A DNA stretch of 64,000 nucleotides from Siphonobacter aquaeclarae. Lineage in GTDB: Bacteria; Bacteroidota; Bacteroidia; Cytophagales; Spirosomataceae. The translations under genes were made by a program, and so were the position numbers. Numbering within the stretch: the first letter of the stretch is position 1; every line of letters begins with the position of its first letter. Positions 51,196-60,066 of the stretch are shown piece after piece. Location of the stretch: the NCBI RefSeq assembly GCF_900103285.1, contig NZ_FNGS01000012.1:62001-126000 (forward strand). The letters are read 5' to 3'. The notes below the pieces were generated by a model that saw nothing but the letters and a program-made list of their open reading frames with translations, did not search any database and was not told where the DNA came from.

Positions 51196-54100
51196 CTAGA
51201 AACCGAGTTGAATACCGCCGAGGAGCGTCCGGGGTTGGGGGAGCTGGAGACGGTCGTCGATTCCGCGGGAGAAAATGTAACTGCCGCCGTTCTGCGTGCT
51301 GACTTCGGGGTCATACCCGGTGTACTTCGTGAACGTCAGCAGGTTTTGCCCGGCGACAAACAGGCGTACGCTCCGGACTGCTTTTCCGCCGGCGATCTTC
51401 CCCAGAAGTCCCTGTGGCAGCGAATAGCCCAGCGTAACGTTCCGGACGCGGAGGTAGTCTCCGTTTTCAAGCCACCAGTCGGAGGGACGGAGGTTGCCGT
51501 CGCCCGTCGCGCTCTGGCCCGCCCGCGGCAGGGAGGCGATATCTCCGGATTTACGCCAGCGGTCGAGGATAGCCGTCGACGCATTATGCCCGGTTGATTC
51601 GTTGTGGGTGACGAACTTGAAGGCATTCACCAGTTTTAGTCCACCGACCCCGGAAAGTACCAGGTTGAAATCGAAGTTCCGGAAGTTGAAACCGGCGTTG
51701 ATTCCGTACACGACTTTGGGAATGGGGTTGCCGAGGATTTTCATATCCGTTGGCGTGACTTTCCCGTCTCCGTCAATATCCTTGAAAATGAAGTCGCCCG
51801 GTAATAACCCTCCCTGATATACCGCAGCGGCGTCGCCGCTTTGTTGCCGGGCACGAGCGTTGAGTGCGTCGATTTCCGACTGATCCTTCGCGACATGGTC
51901 CAGCGAATAACCGTAGAACGAGCCGATCGCCGATCCGGCGGCGGTATAGGTAAACGTCGGCAGGTTACTGAACGACCCTGCCTGAATGGGCGCGGCGAAC
52001 TCGCTGCCAAGAGAGAGTACCTTGTTGTCGTTGATGCCGATATTCCCGTTCACATTGTAGTGGAAGTCCTTTCCGGCCGTACTCCGGTACCCGAGCGTAA
52101 TTTCAATGCCCTTGTTCTGCGCACTGGCGGCGTTGGCATACTTGCTGGGCTGTCCGCCGGAGAGCGACGCGCCCGTACTGCCTGACACCGGTACGCTGAC
52201 GAGCAGCCCGGTACTCTTCCGGTTGTACCAATCCAGACCCAGGGTCAGCTTGTTGTCGAGGAAGGCCAGGTCCAATCCGATGTCAGTCTGATCCGTCGTT
52301 TCCCACTTGATATTCGGGTTGGCCAGGGTGTTGATGGTGGTGCCCGGGTTGAACCCTTCGTTGGTGCCGAGGGAATACACCAGGTTACCGTTCGGATTGC
52401 CGCTGAAGGTCAACACAGACGTTACGCCCGTTGTCGGAATGCTGTTGTTTCCGGTACGGCCCAGGCCGACGCGCACCTTGCCGTCGCTGAGGAAGGGCAG
52501 TCCGCTTTTGAAGACGGCTTCATCCGTAAAGCGCCAGGCCAGACCGAGTCCGTAGAAATTCCCGAAGCGATTGTTGGCGCCGAAGTTGGACGCGCCGTCC
52601 CGCCGGTAGCTGGCTGAGAAAATGTAGCGGTCGTCATAGGTATATCCCACCCGTCCGAAGTACGAAATCACCGAAGAACGGGCATAGCCATATGCACTTC
52701 CGCTGACGGTCTGGGTTTGTGCGACGCTGATATTCTGGATGTTATCATTGGGAATGTTGGTGCCGTTGGCCGTTACGCTCGACGACCGCCCCGGATCCAG
52801 GTAGCTATTCCCGATGGTGCCGGATACATTGTGTTTGCCGAATTGCCGGTTGTACGAGAAGTAGTTTTCGATCGTGTAAAAGGAACTGTTGTTGTATCCA
52901 AGTGTCGCCTGCCGTGGATTCGAGAGGTTGTTTCCACCGTTGTAGGCATATTGATAGCTGTCGGATCGCCCGCCGCCGATCTGCGCCGACAGCTGAGTCC
53001 GGAAGCGAAGCCCGGCAAACAGGTCTACTTCTGCGTAAAACTGCGGGAAGAAGACGAAGCTGGTCGTAACCGGCTTTTTCAGGTTAATGACAGCCAGCGG
53101 GTTATTTCCATTGCTGAAGTCGTCGATGTTCGTTGTATTGGAATACCCGCCGGGAATCGTCGGATCAAAAACCGGCTTGTACGGCGCATAATACACGGCA
53201 TCGTTGATGCTCGCGATTTCTCCCTTGTCCTTCACGTAGCGGATGTTGAGCGTCTGGCCGAAGCGGAAGCGCCCGAGGGTTTCGTCGAGTGCGAAGCGGG
53301 CTGTAGTCCGGTTATCGACGAAGGCTTTGACGATCGCTTCCTGGCTCATATGGCTCAGGGAGAAGTTGTAGCTGACCTTGTCGCTGCCTCCGCTGACGTT
53401 GATGTCATTCTGAGAGACGAGTCCGTTCCGGAAAATCTGATCCTGCCAGTCGTTGCGGGTGACGAGCACATCCGGTGTGCTGAATTTCGCCGGCAGGGCC
53501 GAGTTGGTCGTCGCCGCGAAATCCCGGAGCAGGTCTACGTATTGGGAGGCGTTGAGCAAGTCGAGCCGTTTCCAGGCTGACGATACCCCCCACTGGGAGT
53601 TGACGCTGATTTTCGGCGCACCGGATTTGCCGCGTTTCGTGGTAATGATCACGACTCCGTTTGCCGCTGCCGAGCCGTAAATGGCTGTGGATGAGGCGTC
53701 TTTTAGAATCGTAATGTTCTCGATATCCTGCGGAGCCAGGGTATTGAACATCGTTTTGCTGCCCTGGATACCGTCGATGACATAGAGCGGATCTACGCCT
53801 GTAAACGAGCCCGTACCGCGGATGAGAATCTGCGAGTCGGAACCTGGCGTGCCGTTTGACTGGAGTACCTGAACCCCGGCCGACTTGCCGATCAGCAGCT
53901 GGGAGGCGTTGGTAGCGGTAGTGGAGCCGGCTTCTTTCGTGGAAATCAGGTCGAGGGCGCCGACGACGTCTTTTTTCTTCGCCGTTCCGTAACCGATGAC
54001 GACGACTTCACTCAGCGCCTGATCGCTCGGGTTGAGCTTGATGTTGAGGAACGTCTGTTCGCCCACGGTTACTTCCTGCGAAGCATAGCCGACATAGCTG

Positions 54101-54660
54101 AACACCAGCACAGCCGATTTATCGGAAACCTGAATCGTAAATTCCCCCGCCGAGTCGGTTACGGTGCCTTGCTGGGTACCTTTCAGGCGTACGCTGACGC
54201 CGGGGAGGCCCTTGCCTCTTTCGTCCACGACCGTTCCCCGGATGGGCGCTGCGAACACCACCACCGGCATCAGCGCCCGCAGGCCGGGGCGCATTTTGGC
54301 CTGGGGGGCCAGGTCCGTCAACAGGATGTATTTCCCCGAAACTTCATAGGAAATATTCAGGGGATGAAGCAACTGATCGAGCAGGTTGCCGAGGCGTTCC
54401 TTTTTCTGACGGATGGATACCTTCTGGTCCGACCGGATGACCTCCGGACTGAACACAAACCGGATGTTCCCTTCCTTCTCCAGCGCATGGAGCGCCCGCG
54501 CCACGTCCTGATTTTCAACATGTAGCTTGACGGTCTGATCGAGTACCTGCGCGCCGGCCGTCGCCGTCAGGGTTAAACTGGTAAGCAGAACGTGCCCCGT
54601 CGCGTGTAGCCAGCGACGGGCCTTTGTTCCGAAAGAAGTTGCATGTAAGAGGTTTTGCAT
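51196..54660 (-). CDS. SusC family transporter with N-terminal STN domain
   Basis: A 1154-residue TonB-dependent transducer. After a signal peptide comes an STN domain (about 43-115; VKLHVENQDVARALHALEKEGNIRF), then the carboxypeptidase-like domain (about 135-215), a TonB-box-like SEVVVIGYG, the plug (DPLYVIDGI, AANGVVIITTKRG) and the barrel ending LGGIQLGF. The STN domain contacts the FecR anti-sigma encoded directly upstream, signalling substrate binding across the envelope. The substrate is unknown. Confidence 0.95.
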   Translation of the reverse strand: MQNLLHATSFGTKARRWLHATGHVLLTSLTLTATAGAQVLDQTVKLHVENQDVARALHALEKEGNIRFVFSPEVIRSDQKVSIRQKKERLGNLLDQLLHPLNISYEVSGKYILLTDLAPQAKMRPGLRALMPVVVFAAPIRGTVVDERGKGLPGVSVRLKGTQQGTVTDSAGEFTIQVSDKSAVLVFSYVGYASQEVTVGEQTFLNIKLNPSDQALSEVVVIGYGTAKKKDVVGALDLISTKEAGSTTATNASQLLIGKSAGVQVLQSNGTPGSDSQILIRGTGSFTGVDPLYVIDGIQGSKTMFNTLAPQDIENITILKDASSTAIYGSAAANGVVIITTKRGKSGAPKISVNSQWGVSSAWKRLDLLNASQYVDLLRDFAATTNSALPAKFSTPDVLVTRNDWQDQIFRNGLVSQNDINVSGGSDKVSYNFSLSHMSQEAIVKAFVDNRTTARFALDETLGRFRFGQTLNIRYVKDKGEIASINDAVYYAPYKPVFDPTIPGGYSNTTNIDDFSNGNNPLAVINLKKPVTTSFVFFPQFYAEVDLFAGLRFRTQLSAQIGGGRSDSYQYAYNGGNNLSNPRQATLGYNNSSFYTIENYFSYNRQFGKHNVSGTIGNSYLDPGRSSSVTANGTNIPNDNIQNISVAQTQTVSGSAYGYARSSVISYFGRVGYTYDDRYIFSASYRRDGASNFGANNRFGNFYGLGLAWRFTDEAVFKSGLPFLSDGKVRVGLGRTGNNSIPTTGVTSVLTFSGNPNGNLVYSLGTNEGFNPGTTINTLANPNIKWETTDQTDIGLDLAFLDNKLTLGLDWYNRKSTGLLVSVPVSGSTGASLSGGQPSKYANAASAQNKGIEITLGYRSTAGKDFHYNVNGNIGINDNKVLSLGSEFAAPIQAGSFSNLPTFTYTAAGSAIGSFYGYSLDHVAKDQSEIDALNARARQQSGDAAAVYQGGLLPGDFIFKDIDGDGKVTPTDMKILGNPIPKVVYGINAGFNFRNFDFNLVLSGVGGLKLVNAFKFVTHNESTGHNASTAILDRWRKSGDIASLPRAGQSATGDGNLRPSDWWLENGDYLRVRNVTLGYSLPQGLLGKIAGGKAVRSVRLFVAGQNLLTFTKYTGYDPEVSTQNGGSYIFSRGIDDRLQLPQPRTLLGGIQLGF

Positions 54661-54675
54661 TGTTTTTACGGGTTT

Positions 54676-55716
54676 TTACGGAATCACATCGGGTGAAGGG
54701 GAGGTGGCGGCACATCCCCGGCTGGAGATGACAATCTGGGCGTCGACGACTTCATACGAAGCCCGCAGAACCCGGCAGATCAGGTCCAGTTTTTCGTACA
54801 GACTCTCGTTTCCGAGCGGCGCCGTAACGGTACACCGGGCCAGCGCCTCGCTGTCGTACAGAATCGGCACGCCATAGCTTTGCTGGAGACGGGTAAAGAC
54901 CTCGGAGACAGGGGTATCCTGAAAATGAAAAGAAACGTCAGGCGAGGTATGCAACAGCAGCGGCTGCTCCACCAGCGTCTTCGACAGGCGCTCGGTGGCC
55001 TTGCGGTATACGCCCATCTGGTTGGGTAGCAGGACGATATGCTCGCCGGTCGCTTCGGGAGCGGTGACGGATACCTTGCCGGTCACTACTTTCACGACAA
55101 CATCTCCGGATGCCGACTGCACCGAAAAGCTCGTCCCGAGTACCCGCGTCGTAACCTGGCCGGTATATACCTGAAACGGCCGTTCGGGCATGCGCACGAC
55201 ATTGAAAAAGGCCTCCCCGTCGAGTTGTACATTACGCCGGGCAAAATCCCGGGAGTAGCAGATGCGGCTTCCGGGCTCAAGCGTTACTACAGAGCCGTCC
55301 GGGAGGGTAATGCTCCGGCGGGCAGAGCTCGTGTTGCACTCTTCCTGCTGGCCCGCAGGCGCCAGACCGATCGTCTGCCGGATCGGCTCCCGGAAGGTAT
55401 ACCAGCCGAGTCCGCCGACGGCCAGAACCGCCACGGAAGCCGCCGCTGCGATCCACCAGCGTAGCGACCGGACCGGCGTGATCCGGTTTTGGAGGGTTTC
55501 GGTCCGGGCGAGGATGTCTTCGTCGCTGAGAGGCGCGTCCTCCATCCCCAGACCGGCAACAAGAAAGCGGGCCTGACGAATCTCCTCTTCTTTCTCCGGA
55601 TGACCCTGCCGGAAGGTTTCCCAGAAGGTATCCTCAGGGGGAAGTTCGCCGCCGACCCATCTTCGGAAATAAGGATCGAGGACAAAATCTTCACAGGTAA
55701 AATGGCTGTAATCCAT
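54676..55716 (-). CDS. FecR family anti-sigma protein
   Basis: A 346-residue inner-membrane protein: a cytoplasmic N-terminal anti-sigma part (about 1-95), one span (LRWWIAAAASVAVLAVGGLG), a FecR domain (ITLPDGSVVTLEPGSRICYS ... VQLDGEAFFNV ... FQVYTGQVTTRVLGTSFSVQ) and a C-terminal DUF4974 domain (FHFQDTPVSEVFTRLQQSYG). It holds the ECF sigma factor until the STN-SusC partner signals. The ATG at 55716 is chosen; an upstream extension would run into the sigma gene. Confidence 0.93.
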   Translation of the reverse strand: MDYSHFTCEDFVLDPYFRRWVGGELPPEDTFWETFRQGHPEKEEEIRQARFLVAGLGMEDAPLSDEDILARTETLQNRITPVRSLRWWIAAAASVAVLAVGGLGWYTFREPIRQTIGLAPAGQQEECNTSSARRSITLPDGSVVTLEPGSRICYSRDFARRNVQLDGEAFFNVVRMPERPFQVYTGQVTTRVLGTSFSVQSASGDVVVKVVTGKVSVTAPEATGEHIVLLPNQMGVYRKATERLSKTLVEQPLLLHTSPDVSFHFQDTPVSEVFTRLQQSYGVPILYDSEALARCTVTAPLGNESLYEKLDLICRVLRASYEVVDAQIVISSRGCAATSPSPDVIP

Positions 55717-55787
55717 GATAGAATTGTGTTCTATCTGGAAAAGGGAGGGGATTCTGCGTTTGTACTGAAAAATTTCCGGAAAAAATT

Positions 55788-56345
55788 TTACTCGTCCCGG
55801 AACCAGGCTGTTTTGAGGTCGCGGAGCGCGGTATGGAGCAGGTTGCGGGTCGACTGATTCGTGATCGACATCAGCGCGGCGATCTGCTCGTAGTCCAGCT
55901 CCTGGTAGAACTTGAGGTAGATCACTTCCCGCTGCCGCTTGCTGAGCTGGCTGACCATGTGACGGAGTTTTTTCAACTGCCACTCCGAGGTCTCTATTTC
56001 AATCAGCCGGCTCTCGATGGAAAATTCTCCGACGAAGTCAAGGTCCTCATCTACAGAGAGGTACTGGGACTCCCGCCGGGTTTCGTGCTGGATTTTACGG
56101 CGAAGGGCTTTGAGCAAGTAAAAACGCACCTGTTCCGTCTCGGCGAGGTATTCCCGGCGCTTCCAGAGGTCGAAAAACAGCTCCTGGATGCAGTCGTCAA
56201 CGAGCCCGTGATCGCGGGTGAGTTTCGTACCGTAGTGGTAGAGCGTGCGGTAAAATCCCCCGGCCAGGCGGGCAAAGGCTTCCCGGTCGCCCTTCCGGAA
56301 GGCGAGCCAGAGTTCCGTTGCTTCGGTCGCGCACGGCGGCTTCAT
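55788..56345 (-). CDS. ECF sigma factor (FecI-like)
   Basis: A 185-residue ECF sigma factor: region 2 (YRTLYHYGTKLTRDHGLVDDCIQELFFDLW) and region 4 (LSKRQREVIYLKFYQELDYEQIAALMSI). It is the first gene of the operon ECF > FecR > SusC > SusD, which is its probable main target. The cascade is: ligand on SusCD, STN to FecR, release of the sigma factor. Confidence 0.94.
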   Translation of the reverse strand: MKPPCATEATELWLAFRKGDREAFARLAGGFYRTLYHYGTKLTRDHGLVDDCIQELFFDLWKRREYLAETEQVRFYLLKALRRKIQHETRRESQYLSVDEDLDFVGEFSIESRLIEIETSEWQLKKLRHMVSQLSKRQREVIYLKFYQELDYEQIAALMSITNQSTRNLLHTALRDLKTAWFRDE

Positions 56346-56445
56346 CGTTAATTCGTGTCAGTTTGACATTTTAAAACAGCAAACAGAAGTCGTCCGCTTA
56401 CTGAGTTTACAGGCAGTTGATGAAGAAGTCGTTTTTCCGGCCGGG

Positions 56446-57012
56446 TTACTCCGAAACCGAGAGGTCGTACTTGGCCAGCAGCCCCGGCAGCTGGTACAGG
56501 GAAACGCGCGTTTTCTTGAATGTATTGACGTCCGGATCCATGCGCAGGTGGAAGGACGAGATAAAGTCGGTACGAACGAGCTGGTTTTCTTCAAAGACCG
56601 CGCGTTCCAGGTTACAGGAAGAGAAGACGGCGTCGGTGAGGTTACAACCGATGAAATGGGCCGACGTAAGGGAACATTCGTCGAAACGGGCTTTGGATAG
56701 GTTCCGCCGGAGGAAGGTATTGTGGTCCATCCGGCAGTTTTCAGCACGAATGGCAAAGCCGAAGGCATCCGAATCTCCGAAATTGAGGTGGGTCATTTCG
56801 CAATTGCGGAAGAGGACAGTTGCCAGCTGGGTACCGCTGAGTACCGCCTTTGAAAGGAGGCAGTCGTCGAAGCGGCAGTTAATGAAACGGGACTTGCGGA
56901 AATCGGCGCCGGTGAGCGTCAATCCCGTGAAGCGGCACTCTTCAAATTCAGATGCGGCCCAGGTGGGAGGCAGGGGGTCGGACCCGGTAAACGTATGCTG
57001 GTAATACTCCAT
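56446..57012 (-). CDS. Pentapeptide repeat protein
   Basis: A 188-residue protein built mainly of A(D/N)LXX-type pentapeptides (FEECRFTGLTLTGADF, SRFINCRFDDCLLSKAVL, FDECSLTSAHFIGCNLTDAV), which form a right-handed quadrilateral beta-helix. It resembles McbG/QnrS-type proteins, some of which protect DNA gyrase; the actual role is unknown. The ATG at 57012 (MEYYQHTFTG) is the Qnr-like start. It stands alone. Confidence 0.9.
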   Translation of the reverse strand: MEYYQHTFTGSDPLPPTWAASEFEECRFTGLTLTGADFRKSRFINCRFDDCLLSKAVLSGTQLATVLFRNCEMTHLNFGDSDAFGFAIRAENCRMDHNTFLRRNLSKARFDECSLTSAHFIGCNLTDAVFSSCNLERAVFEENQLVRTDFISSFHLRMDPDVNTFKKTRVSLYQLPGLLAKYDLSVSE

Positions 57013-57198
57013 GGGGTGAACGGCAGAAGACGGCCGCGGGGACAAAAATGAACGGTTTCGGGCGAAAATAAAAGCATTCCGGCCTGGCAAAGCGGATACC
57101 GGCACCGTTCCCGGTTGTTTTGCCTGCTAAGAAAAGTATCGTTGTAAGGGTTTGGTTTTCAGGAGAATTTCGGTAGTTTGGTTGAAAAATCGATAGCC

Positions 57199-57768
57199 AT
57201 GAAAACAGAAATTACCTATTCCGTTGTCTTCCTTTTTCCGGAAGAAATTGCCCGGCAGATCCGGGCGTTCAAAATGGATCTGAAAACCGTCATTAATTGG
57301 TTTCCCAGCTGCCATTCTGACCCGCATATGACGATCTGCGAGTTTGTCATTGAGCGTGAGAGGCTGCCTTACTATATGGCCAGGCTTCGCACTTTTTGTG
57401 AAAAATACCCGCCGGTCTATGCCCGTATGGATGGTACCGGTACATTTCCGACTACGTATTTTGTAAAGCCTGACGATTATACAATGTCCGTCCTCGGTCG
57501 CTATGCCGAAGCGCTGGTCAGATACGTTTTTGGTAGAAAAATCAATTGGAACGGACACGCGACGATCGGTCGCAAGCTAAACCCCGTTGAGTTGGCCGCG
57601 GCGAAGGCGCTGTTTGATGGCATGCCGATTGATTTCCGGTTTTTGTGCGATAGTATTTACCTGCGTGAATTTGATCATTCGCTGGGACAATTCCGGGTAA
57701 TCGATTCCTTCCGTCTTTCGGGAATGGATAATTTCAATGATACGTCGAAGCAATTGACACTTTTCTGA
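57199..57768 (+). CDS. 2H phosphoesterase (2'-5' RNA ligase-like)
   Basis: A 189-residue protein with the two HxT motifs of the 2H superfamily: HMTICEF at about 44-50 and HATIGR at about 121-126. The protein is longer than typical bacterial RNA 2',3'-cyclic phosphodiesterases and the first motif lies later than usual. The likely activity is on cyclic phosphodiesters, but the substrate is not known. The start is the ATG at 57199. Confidence 0.85.
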   Translation: MKTEITYSVVFLFPEEIARQIRAFKMDLKTVINWFPSCHSDPHMTICEFVIERERLPYYMARLRTFCEKYPPVYARMDGTGTFPTTYFVKPDDYTMSVLGRYAEALVRYVFGRKINWNGHATIGRKLNPVELAAAKALFDGMPIDFRFLCDSIYLREFDHSLGQFRVIDSFRLSGMDNFNDTSKQLTLF

Positions 57769-57807
57769 CAGGCGGGCGTATCTTTCCCGAAAACAAGTCT
57801 ATATCCT

Positions 57808-58284
57808 ATGTCATTACCTTCTCCCCGAATCGAAACCATCGGGGCTAAATATTTCGTGGGTATACGCCTGCCCATGTCCTTTGCGGCGAACCGGACGGCT
57901 GAACTCTGGCAGACCTTTATGCCGTTACGGGCGCGGATCGAAAACCGTGTATCTGCGGAGTTGTATTCGCTTCAGGTATATCCGCCGGCACTGACAATGG
58001 AAACCTCCTTTGAAAAATGGGCGCTGGCCGAGGTCGCTGAAGGAGTACCTGCCCCGGAAGGTATGGAATCATTCCGGCTGGAAGGCGGGCAGTATGCTGT
58101 ATTTCAGTACAAGGGCCATCCGGCGGCGGCGCAGCCGTTTTTCCAGGAGATATTTCAGGTATGGTTGCCGGCATCCGGTTATATCCTCGACGACCGCCCG
58201 CATTTTGAAATCCTCGGCGCTGCCTACCGGAATAATCACCCGGATTCGGAAGAGGAGGTATGGATACCCGTTAAAAAGAACTAG
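57808..58284 (+). CDS. GyrI-like (AraC effector-binding) protein
   Basis: A 158-residue protein of the GyrI/SOUL-like small-molecule-binding fold: LWQTFMPLRARIENRV, YPPALTMETSFEKWALAEV and GGQYAVFQYKG ... PHFEILG. Related domains bind drugs or act as AraC effector domains; alone they may be gyrase-modulating or drug-sequestering proteins. It follows the 2H phosphoesterase by 39 bases. Confidence 0.85.
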   Translation: MSLPSPRIETIGAKYFVGIRLPMSFAANRTAELWQTFMPLRARIENRVSAELYSLQVYPPALTMETSFEKWALAEVAEGVPAPEGMESFRLEGGQYAVFQYKGHPAAAQPFFQEIFQVWLPASGYILDDRPHFEILGAAYRNNHPDSEEEVWIPVKKN

Positions 58285-58301
58285 CGTGGCGAGTTTGCAC
58301 C

Positions 58302-58391
58302 GGTAGGTACAGCCTACCCACTAAAAAAGTGCGTAGCGGATGCTACCGTAGTGGAGCTACGCACGGCGGGCGCCCAGGCCTGGTCACAAAA
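58302..58391 (+). repeat. REP-like two-hairpin repeat, copy 1
   Basis: It opens with GGTAGG-TACAG-CCTACC (hairpin 1), then a spacer with AAAAAAG, then GTGCGTAG...CTACGCAC (hairpin 2), and ends in the palindromic CCAGGCCTGG before TCACAAAA. Copy 1 has a longer hairpin-2 loop (20 bases) than the other copies. It lies just after the GyrI-like gene. Confidence 0.85.
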
Positions 58392-58453
58392 AAGAAGATA
58401 GAAACAAAAAAGAAGTATGTAGGGAAATTTCCTAATCCGCAGCGGGACTGGCT

Positions 58454-58512
58454 GCCTGCCGTGCGTGGCATCCGCTACGCACTTTTTAGTCAGTAGGCTG
58501 CGCCTACGTTGC
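58454..58512 (-). repeat. REP-like two-hairpin repeat, copy 2 (inverted)
   Basis: The reverse complement reads GTAGG-CGCAG-CCTAC, then AAAAAG, then GTGCGTAG-CGGATG-CCACGCAC (one mismatch). It lacks the CCAGGCCTGG end of copies 1 and 3 and is inverted relative to them. Confidence 0.8.
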
Positions 58513-58575
58513 CGTTGCTTAGGAAAAGGATGCAACGTCTTCATAATCAGTTTGATTACACGCTGAGTTTATGGA

Positions 58576-58651
58576 GGTAGGCACAGCCTACCCATTAAAA
58601 AAGTGCGTAGTGGATGCTACGCACGGCGGGCACCCAGGCCTGGTCACAAAA
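58576..58651 (+). repeat. REP-like two-hairpin repeat, copy 3
   Basis: GGTAGG-CACAG-CCTACC, then AAAAAAG, GTGCGTAG-TGGATG-CTACGCAC (perfect 8-bp stem, 6-base loop), then CCAGGCCTGG and TCACAAAAA. It is followed by CCGAAAAC-type short repeats (58652-58682) and the sulfatase terminator. Confidence 0.85.
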
Positions 58652-58684
58652 ACCGAAAACGGAAGACCGAAAACCGAAAACAAA

Positions 58685-58708
58685 GGGGCCGGCAAACCTG
58701 CCAGCCCC
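58685..58708 (-). terminator. Probable terminator of the SusCD-sulfatase operon
   Basis: A 10-bp stem with one G-T pair (58685-58694 with 58699-58708) and a 4-base loop, 33 bases after the sulfatase stop; CTTTGTTTT follows on the minus strand. Confidence 0.55.
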
Positions 58709-58740
58709 CAACTCTAAACCCCCAACCCTAAACTCAAAAC

Positions 58741-60063
58741 TCAATTCTCACTCTCCCCCGTAAAACTCTCAAACAGTTTCTGCAGCGAGGCCGCCACTTC
58801 CGGTTGCTCTTTCGCGACGTTCACCCGCTCATTGGGATCGTTGGCGAGGTTGAAAAGTTCGATTTTCTTTTCGCCTTTATCCGTCGTTACCCGGTATTTC
58901 CAGTCGCCCTGGCGTATCACCTCAGCTTTTCCATTTTGGACGTAGAAAATCGGACGGTGCGGCTGGGTTTCTTTCTTCCCGAGAAGGATGTTGCTGACCG
59001 CCTGCCCGTCGAGCGTGCGGCCCTTTGGCAGCGCGGCGCCTGTCCATTGCGCGAGCGTCGGTAATACGTCCAGGCAGCTCAGCATGGATGTTTCCACCTT
59101 GCCGACCGGCGTATGGCCTTTCCAGTACACCAAAAATGGCACCCGAACGCCGCCTTCATAGGTTTCACCTTTTTTGCCACGAAATACACCTGTCGTACCG
59201 ACGTGCCAGGGCCGCGTAAATCCGTCTCCGCTCATGCGGGCGGGGTAGTCGATCCACGGACCGTTGTCGCTCGAGAAAAAGAAGATGGTATTGTCGGCCA
59301 GCCCCTGCTGCTCCAGCGCCTGCCAGATGCGGGCAAGGCCGGCGTCGAGCTCTTCGACGACATCGCCGAGCGGCCCGCCTGCCGAGCGACCCTGATTGGC
59401 CTTCGTCGACGCCAGCGGCAGGTGCGGCATGTTATGGGCCAGGTACAGGAAGAAGGGTTTATTCTTCGCCTGTTTCTTCACGAATTTGACCGCTTCCTGG
59501 GTGTAAAGCTCTGTCAGTGAGGCCGACTCCGGTTTTTCGATTTCCGGTGTACGATTCCGGAAGATCTTCAGCGTGGTATCCGTCTGCACGTAAGGCGCTT
59601 TGTAGTCATGACTGTAGAGCAGGCCGTAGTACGAATCAAAGCCCTGCGCAGTCGGGTGGTGATACGGCTTGGAGTCGCCCAGGTGCCATTTCCCGATCAT
59701 CGCCGTGGTATAGCCAACGGTTTTGAGCATTTCGGGAAGGGTTACTTCCTGGTCCGGCATGCCCAGCGGCGATCCGGGAGGAATCGGGTAGGGCAGGTTC
59801 ATGCGGGACGGGTACCGGCCGGTCAGCAGCGAAGCCCGCGACGGCGTGCAGGAAGGCGTCGTGACGACATAGTTCGTCGCCCGCAGTCCTTTCGCCGCCA
59901 TACCATCCAGAAAAGGCGTTTTGATGGACGGATTACCGTAGCAACCGATGTCGGAATAGCCCATGTCGTCGGTCAGAACGAACACGATATTGGGTTTCTG
60001 CTGTGCATGCACCGCCTGCGAACAAAGCAGCGCTGCCGCGAAAAGCAAGGGAGAGTACTTCAT
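58741..60063 (-). CDS. Secreted sulfatase (formylglycine type)
   Basis: A 440-residue secreted type I sulfatase. The signal peptide ends AVHAQ. The calcium-binding TDD is at 31-33 and the formylglycine motif [13 protein letters not shown] has C72 as the residue to be oxidised. Other conserved parts are GKWHLGD, HNMPHLP and FFSSDNG. It would remove sulfate esters from a glycan in the periplasm or outside. The gene follows SusD by 3 bases, in an operon with the SusCD pair, so its substrate is probably the glycan imported by that pair. The specific S1 subfamily cannot be set. Confidence 0.95.
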   Translation of the reverse strand: MKYSPLLFAAALLCSQAVHAQQKPNIVFVLTDDMGYSDIGCYGNPSIKTPFLDGMAAKGLRATNYVVTTPSCTPSRASLLTGRYPSRMNLPYPIPPGSPLGMPDQEVTLPEMLKTVGYTTAMIGKWHLGDSKPYHHPTAQGFDSYYGLLYSHDYKAPYVQTDTTLKIFRNRTPEIEKPESASLTELYTQEAVKFVKKQAKNKPFFLYLAHNMPHLPLASTKANQGRSAGGPLGDVVEELDAGLARIWQALEQQGLADNTIFFFSSDNGPWIDYPARMSGDGFTRPWHVGTTGVFRGKKGETYEGGVRVPFLVYWKGHTPVGKVETSMLSCLDVLPTLAQWTGAALPKGRTLDGQAVSNILLGKKETQPHRPIFYVQNGKAEVIRQGDWKYRVTTDKGEKKIELFNLANDPNERVNVAKEQPEVAASLQKLFESFTGESEN

Positions 60064-60066
60064 GAT

